Positions 21,419 to 33,914 of a DNA stretch of 64,000 bases are shown in pieces (the stretch's first letter is position 1; every line of letters starts with the position of its first letter). A model generated the notes under the pieces. The model ran no database searches, was not told where the DNA came from, and worked only from the letters and a program-made list of their open reading frames with translations. Source of the stretch: Garcia nutans (Eukaryota; Streptophyta; Magnoliopsida; Malpighiales; Euphorbiaceae); the NCBI GenBank assembly GCA_947685225.1, contig CANTUV010000008.1:46745501-46809500 (forward strand). The letters are read 5' to 3'. A program made the translations under genes and the position numbers.

Positions 21419-24323
21419 ATGTTGCTTTTCAATTTTACTTTCTTTAATATTTTGGAACTATTGTGTTTTTCAAATTTAAAGTTGCTTGAATAAATTACTT
21501 TCATCAAAATTTTTGTTGGTCTTTGTTCATTTTAGTGCTCAACCAATGAAGAATCTAGCTTGATAATTCATGAATTAATATATTTATGCATCATGACACG
21601 AATGACTTTACTAGGTGAGGGAATTGCTCTATAGCATTGAGTTGTGTATGCTTACTTAGAGAGGGCTCTTGCATAATTATCTTTGTCTAGGTCCTAGTCA
21701 GTCTTAGAACTCTACTTATTTAAGAGAGAGAGGATCTAGGCATTGTTTGGTTAGCTAACAACTAGTATCCACCCTATTAAATATTAATCCCTAGTTGTCC
21801 CTTTGAGCCTTCATAAAATTCTAGCTTTCTTTTGATTGGCTTACAAACCTTGAAAACCTACCCTGAGCTGTTGTGATACTTTTGACAAGTCTTATGATCA
21901 CTAAGATGAAGAGGTAAGAAGATCAAAGAAAGCAATGATTAGTCAAGATCATAAAGATAGTTGAAGTTCTCAAGACTATGAAGATAGTTGAAGTTCTCAA
22001 GTCCATAAGGGTAGTTGATGTTTTCAAGACTATGAAGATAGTTGAAGTTCTCAAGACCATAAGGGTAGTTGAAGCTCCCTTAATATCTCCAATATATCAA
22101 GACAACATCGGAGTAACAAATGATTTATCCCTGTTAAAGAAGATTTATGTTACTCCACTCATCCATTATTGGAAGCCCAAGTTGGTACAAACAAGACAAC
22201 TCTTTTAGAGCTACAACAAAAAAAAACAAAACAAAAACAAAACAAAACAAAAAAAGGAAGAAAAGGAAAAAAAGGAGAAGAAAAAAGGAAAAGAGAAAAA
22301 GAAAAAGAAAAAAAAAGAGAAAACCCAAAATGGTTCAAAAAGCCAATTGAGTTCTCTTTTACCTAAGACAACAAAAGGCTTCCATTTGGTTTATAAGAAC
22401 GGTTTGACTTGAATTGGTCCAACCCGACCAAAGATTCAATCAAAATCAAAGAAAAAGTTGAAAAACTATTTAGTTCTTGAAAGTCCTATACTTGACAGTC
22501 CTGCAAGGAAGAAGAACAAAATGATAAAATGCTCAAAGAAAGGGAAGAGTAAGGAAAATAACGAGGAAAAGGGAAGAGTAAGAAAAATAAAGAAAAGGGA
22601 GAAGAAGAAAAGAAACAAGTTTGGGTACCAACTTTATGCAAAGAAACAAAGATTGTCCTAATCAAGATCCAGATTAATGCCAAGAAGATTGAAGGAATTT
22701 GGAGTCTAGAAAGATTGCTCCCAACTGTCTAAAGTTCCAACAAGAAATTTGTAGTGTGAAGATTTGTCCATTGTGTCACACCAGCTCCAATCTCAAAATG
22801 GCCTTCTCTTAAACCCGTGTCCCTTATAGACCCCATTTCAAGCCTATCAAAGACCTGTTGATCTTTCTTGGTAGGTAGAGTCTATTAGTGGAGATAGTTT
22901 GGGTATGCATGCATATGAGATAGACAATATTTAAACTCAAATGAGACCTTTGGCCAAATAATGTGTATGTACCTATCTGAAGTGCAATAGTTCTTACTTA
23001 AATAGAAATGATTCCCGAGTTTAGTATGATAACTAGGGTTGTCATGTTATAGATATGTTAATTTGGAAAATGAAGTCCTAAGGTACATTGACAATGATTT
23101 GGCAAAGCCAACATTTGATTTCAAAATCAAAATACAAAAAAAAATGTGTTTTGTCATACAAAGTCTTCAAATTAAGGGAAGTATGTTGAACCTCCAAAGG
23201 ACACATTGGGCAAAGGAAATGATTATTGGAAAGGTCATGAAGAAGCTATCAACTGACATGTTGAGACATAGTTTGAAATAGATGAATCCCTGACTCTGCT
23301 GCTTGGGGTCTCCATTATTCATAATTTCAACATCTTGAAGATAAAAGCCATAAATGTGAAGCAGTCTATCATTCCAGTGCAAGACTTGAATGAGCATCGA
23401 AAAGGAGTCAACGAGAATGCTTCTGCTGATCACCTCGGCCTGTGAGTCAATGAAACCACTGTAAGTATCATTCATGCATATCATGCATACATGAGCATAT
23501 CACATCGCACTTTCTTGTCTTGTGTTGTCTATTCCTTGTCAAAATGAATAGCAAACACCTTACGAAGTAAGGAATCAAAAGAAGATATTGAATGAAGAGG
23601 GCACGGAAAGCCTATTTGCTTATGGAAGCTCCAATCATTTTGCAAAAGAAGAAATACGTGCTTGTGCGACGAACTAGATAACAACAACATCAATCAGAGT
23701 CCGCATAGAAAAATCATGGGTTTGAGCCTACATAGGGGGCAAAGTTTCTCCTTTTCAATTTTTTTAGTTTATATATAAAACATTTTCAAACTCACTTGTA
23801 AATATCTCGCCACGCAGGGGGGAAAGGAGAGGATATGAAGGCTAATTAAAAATAGCTGAATTTTTGCAAAAAGGAAGAACAAAAGAATGAAACATTAGAA
23901 CTCTCAAAAGAATGAAGATGCAAAAGACAAAAGATCAGTTTAGCTAAAAGAGCTGAAGTCAGGGTAAGACCCGACCTCCAATGGATAAAGATCCATGTTC
24001 CAAGGGTGAAGATCCGATCTCAAAGGATGAAGATCAATATTTTTAAGGGTAGAGACCTGACCTCCAATGGATAAAGATCCATGTTCCAAGGGTGAAAACC
24101 CGATCTCAAAGGATGAAGATCCATTTTCAAGGGTGAAGACCCGGTCTCAAAGGATGAAGATCCATTTTGAGGGTGAAAAACCACAATGCATAAAACAGCC
24201 AGAGCAGTCGGACTTCTCAACTAAAAGGTTAGTCAAACTCAATCTCGGGTCCAATCTCCCATTCTCGTGTCCGAGTACCCAATCTCGGGTCCAAGTACCC
24301 AAATCAAATCCAAAGCAAGTTTG

Positions 24324-24972
24324 GGATCGAGTATCCAAATCCAATTTAGGATCGAGTATCCAAGTCCAGTTAGGATCGAGTATCCAAATCCAATTTAGGA
24401 TTGAGTATCCAAATCCAGTTTAGGATCGAGTATCCAAATCAAGTTTAGGATCGAGTATCCAAGTCCATTTAGGATCGAGTATTCCAATCCAATTTAGGAT
24501 CGAGTATCCAAATCCAGTTTAGGATCGAGTATCCAAACCTAGTTTAGGATCGAGTATCCAAGTCCAGTCAGGATCGAGTATTCCAATCCAATTTAGGATC
24601 GAGTATCAAAATCAAGTTAGGATCGAGTATCCCAATCCCAGTTAGGATCGAGTATACAAATCCAGTTTAGGATCAAGTATCCAAATCCAGTTAGGATCGA
24701 GTATCCCAATTAAATTTAGGATTGAGTATCCAAGTCCAGTTAGGGTCAAGTATCCCAATCCAATTTAGGATTGAGTATCCTAATCCAGTTAGGATCGAGT
24801 ATCCCAATCCAGCTTAGGATCAATATCCAAACCCTATTTAGGATTAAGTATCCAAATCCAATTTAGGATCGAGTATAGGATCAAGTATTCAAACCCAATT
24901 TAGGATTGAGTATCCCAATCCAAATCCAGTTAGGATCGAGTATCCGAGCCTAGTTTAGGATCGAGTATCCAA
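24324..24972 (+). repeat. ~25-bp tandem array, second copy
   Basis: About 26 units of GGATCGAGTATCCAAATCCA, in nearly the same order and with nearly the same variants as 13745-14412. A few units differ by small indels (for example near 24870), as expected of recent slippage after duplication. Confidence 0.9.
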
Positions 24973-25215
24973 ATCTCTCAGGTCCAGAACCCAAATTACC
25001 CTTAGGTCCAGAACATAGAATTATCCCTAAGTCCAGAACTTAACTCGGGTCCAGAACCCAAATTTTCATTAGGTCCAGAACCTACAATTATCCTTGAGTC
25101 CAGAACTCGAATCGGGTCCAGAACCCAAATTTTCCTTAGGTCCAGAACCTAGAATTATCCTTGAGTCCAGAACTCGAACCGGGTCCAGAACTCGAACTGG
25201 GTCCAGAACCCAAAA
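24973..25215 (+). repeat. TCCAGAAC tandem array, second copy
   Basis: Matches 14413-14655. Confidence 0.85.
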
Positions 25216-25283
25216 CCTCAACTATCTCAAAAATTAAGTCTTATTACTTTTCACTCTCTTTCACTAAAGTTTCAGATCATTCA

Positions 25284-25297
25284 AGCAGGGGGCAAAC
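25284..25297 (+). promoter_or_regulatory. polypurine tract, unit 2
   Basis: AGCAGGGGGCAAAC directly before the TG of L2. Confidence 0.8.
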
Positions 25298-27543
25298 TGT
25301 AGACCCTTAATTTTTGACCCAGTCCGGTCCAATATATTTATTGAGTCCAAAATAATTTTTGTGTTGTCTAATATATTTTAATTGGTCCAAAATAATTTTT
25401 ATTATCTTAATTAAATTATTTTTGCTTTATTATCTAATTTTTATTAATAATAAATAAAAAACAAATAAAAATCAAAAAATAAAAATAAAAATCGGCGACG
25501 AAAAAATCGGCAATGAAAAAATCGTCGCCGAAAATTCTAGCGCGGGCTTGGCCGTGGGCCATTTCTCCCGCAGGAGTTTCCTGCAGGCAAAATGGCCACA
25601 GGCCTACTCCTCGCCCATTGTCGCAGCCAACTGCGGCAGATTTTTTTCGCCAGCGCAATTTTTCCTGTGGCAAATTTTTTCGGCAGCGAAATTTTCCGAC
25701 GCAAATTTTCTGAAACCTAATACAATTAGGTTTCGGTTTCCTTTTCTTATTAAATATGGTATGCATTGTGTAATTAGGAAAAACCAATAAAAAATCTATA
25801 AATAACAACACAAAAGGGAGGAAAATCATTCAGAATTAGGAGCCAAAATTGGGAGAATTGCAAACCGAATCTGTGAAGGATAGGCGGCAAATCAATTTGA
25901 CTTTTTAAGAGAAACAAGCAACGCATTAAAAAAGGAATCAAAGGCAGCAATTGTCTTTGTTCTTGTTCATCCAAGAAGAATTATTTTTGGAGGAATCAAC
26001 AAAAAGAGGTATGTATTAAATTCTTTGGTTATTTTTTCACAATAGCTAAAACTAGGAAATTGTGTTTTTCAAAATTAAAAACCTTAGAACTTTAATTTAG
26101 TTTTTCTAAAGTTAAAAACACTAGTCCGTTGCTTTATTTTCCAAAAAGCTTAAAATTATTATTTTTACTTCTTCAAAATCTTAAAACCCTAATTGAACAT
26201 ATTTTTCAACAAAACCAAAATTTGATTTTGTTTCTTTCAAAATTTTAAACTTGGTTCTGTTTCTTTCAACAAACCTTAACAAATACCTTTTCTATTTTTA
26301 TAAACTTTAAATCGTTTGCTTAAATTCATAAAACTTCATAAAATTATCAAATTGATTTCCAAATTCTAAAAACCAATTCATCACCCGAGACCCTAATTTT
26401 AAATCCTAAAACCCTAATTCAACTTTCAAACCTAAAATAGTAAACTTTAACCCCTTTAAAACCTTAAATTCTAACATTTTCTAAACCTTAATCCTTTAAA
26501 GCTTTAAAAACCATAAAAACACAAATATTCTAAATTTACACAGTAAGCTTGAAAATCATCATTTAAAACCATGAATCAAAAGTATTTTAAAGTGTCTAAA
26601 ACCCTAGTTTCATGATTTCACCATTCAAACCTTAATTTGTTTAATCAAAGAGTCTTACCAACCTTTTAAAACATAAAATCCTTAATTTATTTTAATTCTT
26701 TAAAAAGTCACAGTAGCTTAAATTCAAAAATCCAAAACCCTAAACATATGAAATAAAGGATCCTAAATGGAAGCAGTAGCCATAATTTGGATTTTTATTT
26801 ACCTTATTCAATTCCATATTTGATTTATTTTATATTCTTTAATTTATTTAAGTTCAATACTTGGTTTATTTAATTTATTATGGATGGATGTTTACTTTTT
26901 ATGGATATTTAAAACCTTTGATGAATGATTTATTTATGATGAATGGTTATTTACTTTTATAAATTTATTTAGATTTTTAAACTGTTGTAAGAGGTATGTT
27001 TCCACATGGTGGGTACCTCATTAGTTAAAGTCATATAATTTAAATTGTTTTTCTATTTTAGAACCAATGTAAAGGGCATGTTTCTACCTTTTGATGGGTG
27101 TCCTATTTAGGCATGTGATGTAAGGACACGTTTCCATCTTCGGATGGGTGTCCATTTATTTGTTTTGCTTGGAACTTGCTTTGATTTTAATATATTGATG
27201 CTTTCTTTTAATTATTATGTGTGATATGGATAATATTGTTGTATTTAAGAATTTTATAATATTAAGACCTGTAAAGGAGGCCGGTTCCAATGAACCAGGC
27301 GTTGTGGGGGTGCTGGGCTATTTCTCACCTTCCCCACACGTACCCAACTTTCCAAACTTGTTAAGGGATTGGGGATTCCTTAGGAATCATGTCATCCACC
27401 CCTTTCTTTTTTCCTGGCCCGTCCGGGTGGCGACTCCATTTTCTCCGGACTTAGGTCCTTGTTCTCTAAGGCCCCGAGCCTAAATAGTGCCAAAGTCACA
27501 AGAACCATTCCACCAGGAGTGGTTGCGAAAATCCCTGCTCACA
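25298..27543 (+). mobile_element. Tat/Ogre-like LTR copy L2 (2246 bp)
   Basis: It starts TGTAGACCC and ends CTGCTCACA, near-identical to L1. It has a slightly longer A-rich run near 25470 and the inverted repeat TCGGCGACG/CGTCGCCGA at 25492-25531. It is followed without a gap by the truncated interior of the - strand element, so it is the right-hand LTR of the + strand insertion. Confidence 0.88.
25711..25804 (+). promoter_or_regulatory. LTR core promoter: hairpin, CCAAT, TATAAATA (L2)
   Basis: Arms TGAAACCTAAT/ATTAGGTTTCG (25711-25735; the outermost pair is T-G), CCAAT at 25784-25788, TATAAATA at 25797-25804. Confidence 0.6.
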
Positions 27544-28574
27544 TAATGTTCCATTCTTTTTGTTCTTCCTTTTGCAAAAAATTCAGCTATTTTTTAGCTA
27601 GCATCCATATCTTCTCCTTGCCCCCTGCGTGGCAAAATATTTGGAAGGGAGTTTGAAAATATTTTGTACATGCATAAACTCAAAAATTGAAAAGGAGAGA
27701 CTTTACCCCTTGTGTAGGCTCAAACCAATGATTTTTTCATTTAGGCTCTGATTGATGTTCGTCTTGTCTAGCTCCTCGCTCAAGCATGCATTTCTTCTTT
27801 ATAAAGTGACTGGAGCTTCCTTAAGCAATAGTCCTTCCATGCCCCCTAATTCCATATCTTCTTCATGTTTGCTTCATAAAGTATTGTTGTTTAGTTTTGG
27901 CAAAAAAATACAGTGTGATATGCTCATGTATGCATGATATGCATGAATAATACTTACAGTGGTTCCATCGACTCACAGATCGAGGTGATCAGCTGAAGTG
28001 TTCTCATTAACTCTTTCTAGATGCCTATTCTGGTCTTGAATTGGAATGATAGAAGACTTTGCATTTATGGCTTTTATCTCCAAGATGTTGAGGACATGAC
28101 TGGTGGACACCCCAAGCAGTAGAAATACATCCATTTCAAACTATGTTTCAGCATGTCAGTTGGTAGCTTCTTCATGACCTTGCCAATAATCATTTACTTT
28201 TTCCAATGTGTCCTTCGACGTTCGATGGTTCAACAATCTTCTCTTAACTTTGAAGGCTTTGTATGACAAAAATATTTTTTAAAAAAAACCTTAAAATCAT
28301 ATTTTGGCTTTGTCAAATCAGTGCCCTTATACCTCAGGACTCAATTTTCCAAATTAACATATCTATAACATGACAACCTAGTTACCATATTAAACTTGAG
28401 AATCATTTCTATTTGAGCAAGAACTGTTGCACTTCATATAGGCACATACACATTACTTGGTCAAAGATCTCATTTGAGTTTGAATATTGTCTATCTCATA
28501 TGCATGCTTATCCAAACTATCTCCACTAATAGACTCTACCTATCAAGAGAGATCAACAGGTCTTTGATAGGCTT

Positions 28575-28871
28575 GAAATGGGGTCTATAAGAGACATGGT
28601 TTAAATGAAGGTCATTTTAAAATTGGAGCTGATGTGATACTATGGAACTTTAGGTCTTTGATAGTCTTCACATGAAATGGGGTCTATAAGAGACATGGTT
28701 TAAATGAAGGTCATTTTGAAATTGGAGCTGATGTGATACTATGGAACTTTAGGTCTTTGATAGTCTTCACATGAAATGGGGTCTATAAGAGACATGGTTT
28801 AAATGAAGGTCATTTTGAAATTGGAGCTGATGTGATACTATGGAACTTTAGGTCTTTGATAGTCTTCACAC
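28575..28871 (+). repeat. 99-bp unit in three tandem copies
   Basis: GAAATGGGGTCTATAAGAG recurs at 28575, 28674 and 28773, an exact 99-base period, with almost no differences between copies. The other internal regions (12240 and 22810 areas) have only one copy, so this expansion is private to the inverted element and looks recent. Confidence 0.92.
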
Positions 28872-30105
28872 TACAAACTTCTTGTTGGAACTTTAGGTAG
28901 TTAGAAATATGAAAAGATAGAGCTCTGAATGTTCTCTCATCTTCTTGGTGTTAATCTGGATTTTGATTGGGATAGCCTTTTCCCTTACAAAAAGGTTGAT
29001 ACCCACATTCCTTTTCTTTCTTCTTTTCCCTTTTCTTTCTCTTTCTTTTTCTTACTCCTTTTCTTTAAGCATTTTATCATTTTGTCCTTCTTTCATGTAG
29101 GACTGTCAAGTACAAGACTTTCAAGAACTGGATGACCTTTCTTCTTTTTCTCCAATTTTGATTGAATCTTTGGTTGGGTTGGACCAATTCAAGTCAAACT
29201 ATCCTTATAAACCAAATGGAAGTCTCTTGCTGCTTTAGATAAAAGAGAACTCAGTTGGCTTTCTGAACCATTTTGGATTTTCTTTTCTTTTCTTTTCCTT
29301 TTCTTTCCTCTTTTCTCTTTTTTTCTTTCTTTTTTCTTGTCCTTTTTTTTTGTTCTAGCTCTAAAAGAGTTGTCTTATATGTACCAACTTGTGTTTCTGA
29401 TAATGGATGAGTGGAGTGGCATAAATATGCTTTAACAAGGATAAATCATTTGATACTCTAATGTTATCTTGATAGATTAGAGATATTAGGTGAACTTTAA
29501 CTATCCTTATGGTCTTGAGAACATCAACTATCCTTACGGTCTTGGCTATTCATTCCATTCTTTGATCTTCTTGCTTCTTCACCTTAGTGATCATAAGACT
29601 TGTCAAAAGTGTAACAATAGCTCTGGGTGGGTCATCGGGCTTATAAGTCAATAAAGAGAAAGTTCAAATCTTATGAAGGCTCAAACAGACAACTAGGGAT
29701 TGATATTTAATTGGGTGGATACTAGTTGTTGGCTTAACCAAACAATGCCTAGATCATTTCTTCCTTAAATAAGTAGAGTTCAATTTCACCTCGAAAGTCC
29801 GTCAAAGCATGTTCTAAGACTAACTTGGACCTAGACAAAGGTAATTATGTAGGAGCCCTCTCTAAGTAAGCATACACAACTCAATGTTGTAGAATAATTC
29901 CCTCATCTAGTAAAGTCATTCAAACCATGATGCATAGACATATTAATTTATGATTATCAAGCTAGACTCATCATTGATTGAGAACCAAAATAAACAAATA
30001 TCAACAAAAATTTTGATGAAAATAATTTATTCAAATAATCTTAATTTAAAAAACATAATTGTTCCAATTAGATATTAAACAAAACATAATAAAAAGGGTA
30101 ACACT

Positions 30106-30798
30106 TCATGCTAAGTGAAGTTTGTTGAGTGGGAGTTGAAGATACTTCATTTATTTAGACATATCATAGGCAAGGATTTTTCACCATCAAGGATCATTGC
30201 TTCATCATCCACTGTTAGTCCAACTTGCTTAGTAGCACATCATCTTTAGCATCTTCTCTATCCATATCATCACAAGATGACAAGATAAAACTCTTCATGA
30301 AGGTTGTAAGCGATGGTACCCTTCCAAATTTAGGCAGAGGATTATTCTTAGTGTTGTGCTTATCAGGCTCAGGCAGCTTTCCACTGTCAATCAAATCTTG
30401 GATTCCGTGCCTTAATCAAACACATTTATCTATCTCATGCCCTTACACGTGATGGAATTGACAGAAGATCTTGGCATCAAAATTTAGTGATAGAGTATTA
30501 TGTAGAGGCCGAGGTGCCAATGGTTGTAGCAAATCCATCTTCATTAGATTTTCTAACATCTTTGACAAAGGCTCCCTCAAGTCTAAAAATTTACGCTTCT
30601 TTTCTGGTTCAGTTATTGCATTTTTCTCAACACCTCCTCTTTCCCTTTAACTTTCTTGGTGCTTGTAGATGCTTTAGTAGTGTTCCCAAGCATTGTACCC
30701 ATTTGACTCTTCATGATCTTAGTTATGGCCCTCTTTAATTCTTCCATCTTGACTTCAAGGGCATCAACCAACATATGTTGAATCTGCTCAGGTTCCAT
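30106..30798 (-). pseudogene. gag remnant of the inverted Tat/Ogre-like element
   Basis: The - strand N-terminal piece (30613-30798) begins MEPEQIQHMLVDALEVKMEE and matches the start of the gag at 20021. The zinc-knuckle region follows at about 30380-30470. Roughly 600 bases of the capsid core are missing between them, around 30600, and stops are present. It cannot encode a working gag. Confidence 0.75.
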
Positions 30799-31929
30799 TG
30801 CTTTTGGTGAGAAGCTAATTGAATTGCTACTGGATTCTTGATCACCGACAAAGGTAGGGATGTCGTACTCTCTTGAACTACTATACTCCAGGTCTATGAG
30901 CCAGAAAGGATTAATTATATGTTATGCAATACGTGTATGCATGTATGCATAAACAAAAAACAAACAAAGATGTCCCTTCCAACCTTATAACATCCACACA
31001 CAAATGGCAAGTCTCTTTTCCTAGGTTTATGGTCAATAAAATACCAACATGGGATATTTTATTTTTGAATAATTTCCTTGGACGTTTCAACCAATAGTTA
31101 TATTTTCGAACATGGAAATCAGTTCATGATAATTCCCGTTAATTAGATTTTAATCCATCCAATCAACTAAAGTAGCTTTTATGTTATATTGGATTAAAAC
31201 TAAATTAAGAGGTTTATTATAAATAGATTTCTCACTTGAAAAAGTAACTAATGATTCATGCCAAAAACAAGCCCATGATTAATAATTCTTAGTATAAACT
31301 AGGCTCACAATTGATTTTTAGTATTTCCATAATTGACCTAAATATTTGTAAGCTCTTTAGAAAAGGTTGTGAAAATAATTTTGTTTCTATGCCCATTGTA
31401 AAAAGATTTTAGAAAAAATGAATTTTGAGCTTTGTATTTGGGTCATGAGAAAAGAATATTTGACTTATTTTTAGAAAAGTTTTATGTCAAAAGACCGTTT
31501 CGAAAATTTTGAAAATAGTTTTGGTCTTTCGGATGAGGAAAAAAATTATTTGAGCTCACAATGTAATTAGGTCATATTAGAAAAAAGAACAAACCAAATA
31601 AGCCATGATTTAAACCAAGATAAATTAACCATAGGAAAACAACAAGCATTTGGGATAAAAACCTAAGGAAAGTAACTAGGCTAATTACATGAGCTTTAGT
31701 CTTTGGGTTAAAAGGCTTAGGTTTTCATAGCAAGTATCAAGGCTATAAGTGTTTATGCCATGCTCGATCTCCAAACCTTGAGTAAAAATATGGTATCCCT
31801 TACATAACACAACACGGGTAACACGGCATCCTAACTCTCGCACACAATGCAATCTAAATGATGCAATGGATACTATCATAATAAGAAAGAATACAATAAT
31901 AAAAAGACTAACGGAATCAACTTCTCTTA

Positions 31930-31947
31930 TCCTCAGTGGAGTCGCCA
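31930..31947 (-). promoter_or_regulatory. primer binding site of the inverted element
   Basis: On the - strand, TGGCGACTCCACTGAGGA, one base different from the site at 18838, lies one base inside the LTR. Confidence 0.8.
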
Positions 31948-31948
31948 C

Positions 31949-33914
31949 TGTGAGCGGGGATTTTCGCCCTCACTCCTGGTGAAATGGTTCTTGCAACTTT
32001 GGCACTATTAGGCTTAAGGCCTTAGAGAACATGGGTCTAAACGCAGAAAAAATGGAGTCGCCACCCAGACGGACTGGGAAAAAGAAAGGGGTGGATGACT
32101 CAATTCTTAAGGAATTCCCAACCTCCTATTGGGTTCAAAAAGTTGTGTATGTGTGGGGAAGGTGAGAAATGGCTCAAGACCCCCAACAACGCCCGATTTA
32201 TTAAAACCGGCCTCCTTTTCAGGTCTTAATATTATAAAATTCTTAAATATAATGATATTATCTATACTACATGCAATAATTAAAATAAAGCATCGTTATA
32301 TTAAAATCAAAGTAATGTTCAAACAAAATAAATAAATGGACATCCATCTGAGGATGGAAACGTGTCCTTACATTGTCCAATGTCTAAAACTAAATAGAAC
32401 ACCCACCAAAAGGTGGAAACGTATCCTTTACATTAATCCCAAAATATAAAAATAATTTAAATTGCATGAAAATTATTTAATGAGGTACCCAATCATGGAA
32501 ACATACATCTTACAATTTTAATAAATAAATAATAATAAAAAAAATATTCATCCATGATAAATTAAATAAACCAAACATTGAAATTAAATAAATCAATCAT
32601 CAAAATTTATAATAAACTACACAATTAAATCTAAAACTTTAAATAAAGCAATAAAAATATAAATTGAGGTTTACATCTTGAATTAGGGTTTCTAGAACAA
32701 AATTAGGGTTTAGAATTTTTATAAAAACAATTTTAGGGTTTAGATGAAAAACTGTGATTTTATGGGTATTTGGAATCAAACTAGGATTTTAGGACTTTAG
32801 AAAATAACATTAGAGTTATAGGATTTTTTGGATTGGGGATTAGGGTTAGCATTTTAGGATCCAGATTTTAAGGTTTGAAACCTTGATTTTGTAGATTATG
32901 ATATTGAAATTAGGTTTTGGGGCTTATGGTGATCAAAGTTCAAGTGTGGTTTAATATTGACTATAACAACTACTTAATTATTTTTAGGTGAAACAAACAT
33001 AGAAAGTCAAATTAATTATTGAAAGATTAAAATAGCCTGCTGGATAAAACTATGACAAAATAGCTACTGTAAATTTAAATTAATTAAGCATAGAAATCAA
33101 ACCTTCATTTAGTTGGTTCCTCCAAATTAGAACGATGAATCCAATCATTGCTACAACCTGGATCGGTCTTTTCTTTGGTGGGAATGAGGCAAACTTGAGA
33201 CTATGGTTACTGTCTCTTTTATTGTTATTGGTTTAAATTCTATGTGCTCATTAATTACTTCGGTTACTGCCCCCTTGCCAATTATCAGTTGCTCTCCCTT
33301 ATTAAGATATTGCTCTCTCTCTCTCTTCCTGCCAATCTGTTAATCCTAGTTCCTTTTTAAGATATTGCTCTCTCTCTTTTACTGTCAATCTGTTAATCCA
33401 AGTTGCTCCCCCTTAACTATTAATCCAAGTTGCTCCCCCGATTTTCATTTTTAATTATGTATTTGTAGGAAACCTTACCTTAACCCTAAACCTAATCTGA
33501 CTCTCATAAGTTAATTAGGAAGTCTAATGACCAGTATAATTGTGTTTAGGACTCTGATTAAAGGCCAAAATCGACACTGAGTGCACCTCATATCGATTTG
33601 GGCTATCCAAATCGATATGAGGCAGCCTCACATCGATTTGGGAGGCTCAAATTGATATGAGGCCTCCCTCATATCGATTTTGGCTGCCAAATCGATATGA
33701 GGTCTCCCTCATATCGATTTTAGTAGCCCTGACTCAAACCGAACCCTAATTTTTAATTACTTTCGGACCAAACCAATTGTACCATTTAATTTATGCTTTT
33801 GTGAATTAGACCATCTAATATTTAAGCTTTGAAATTAGGTTTAGGTTCTTTAAAATTATAACGGAACAAGGTAAGCTTCTTAATCCTAATCCATGCCAAA
33901 ATTAAGGTTCTACA
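31949..33914 (-). mobile_element. LTR of the inverted Tat/Ogre-like element (1966 bp)
   Basis: On the - strand it begins TGTAGAACCTTAATTTT at 33914 and ends CCGCTCACA at 31949. It aligns with L0-L2 only in its 3' part; the first ~450 bases differ and hold an ATCGAT palindrome array. AAACCCTA motifs are kept at about 32685-32850. Athila integrase sequence starts directly at 33915, so the element inserted into an Athila pol gene; a target duplication would start TGAGG. Confidence 0.8.
33586..33721 (-). repeat. alternating palindromic array around ATCGAT
   Basis: Seven half-sites alternate in orientation about every 20 bases: CCTCATATCGATTTGG and its reverse complement CCAAATCGATATGAGG, at 33586, 33607, 33625, 33646, 33667, 33688 and 33707. 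Neighbouring half-sites can pair as hairpins. Confidence 0.88.

Larger units (their letters stand above)
21419..25297 (+). mobile_element. segment Y2, post-gag internal region of unit 2
   Basis: From about 21735 this repeats 11176-14734 almost exactly. The first 310 bases after gag are non-coding and also occur inverted at about 29770-30100. No pol domain is visible. Direct repeats lie at 21955-22075 and purine tracts at 22210-22325 and 22505-22620. Confidence 0.8.
27544..31948 (-). mobile_element. internal region of an inverted, older Tat/Ogre-like element
   Basis: Read on the - strand, this is leader, gag and post-gag sequence in the same order as 18837-22900 and part of Y, but diverged. 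It begins at the primer site 31930-31947. It is cut at 27544, where L2 abuts it, at a point equivalent to about 13325 of Y1. Its tandem-repeat region and 3' LTR are not seen and would lie left of the + strand array if that array inserted here. The expected target duplication beside L2 would be TAATG. Confidence 0.8.

Noticed and set aside
24067..24423. 118-codon + strand frame
   Set aside because: Runs through tandem-repeat blocks; composition reflects the repeats.
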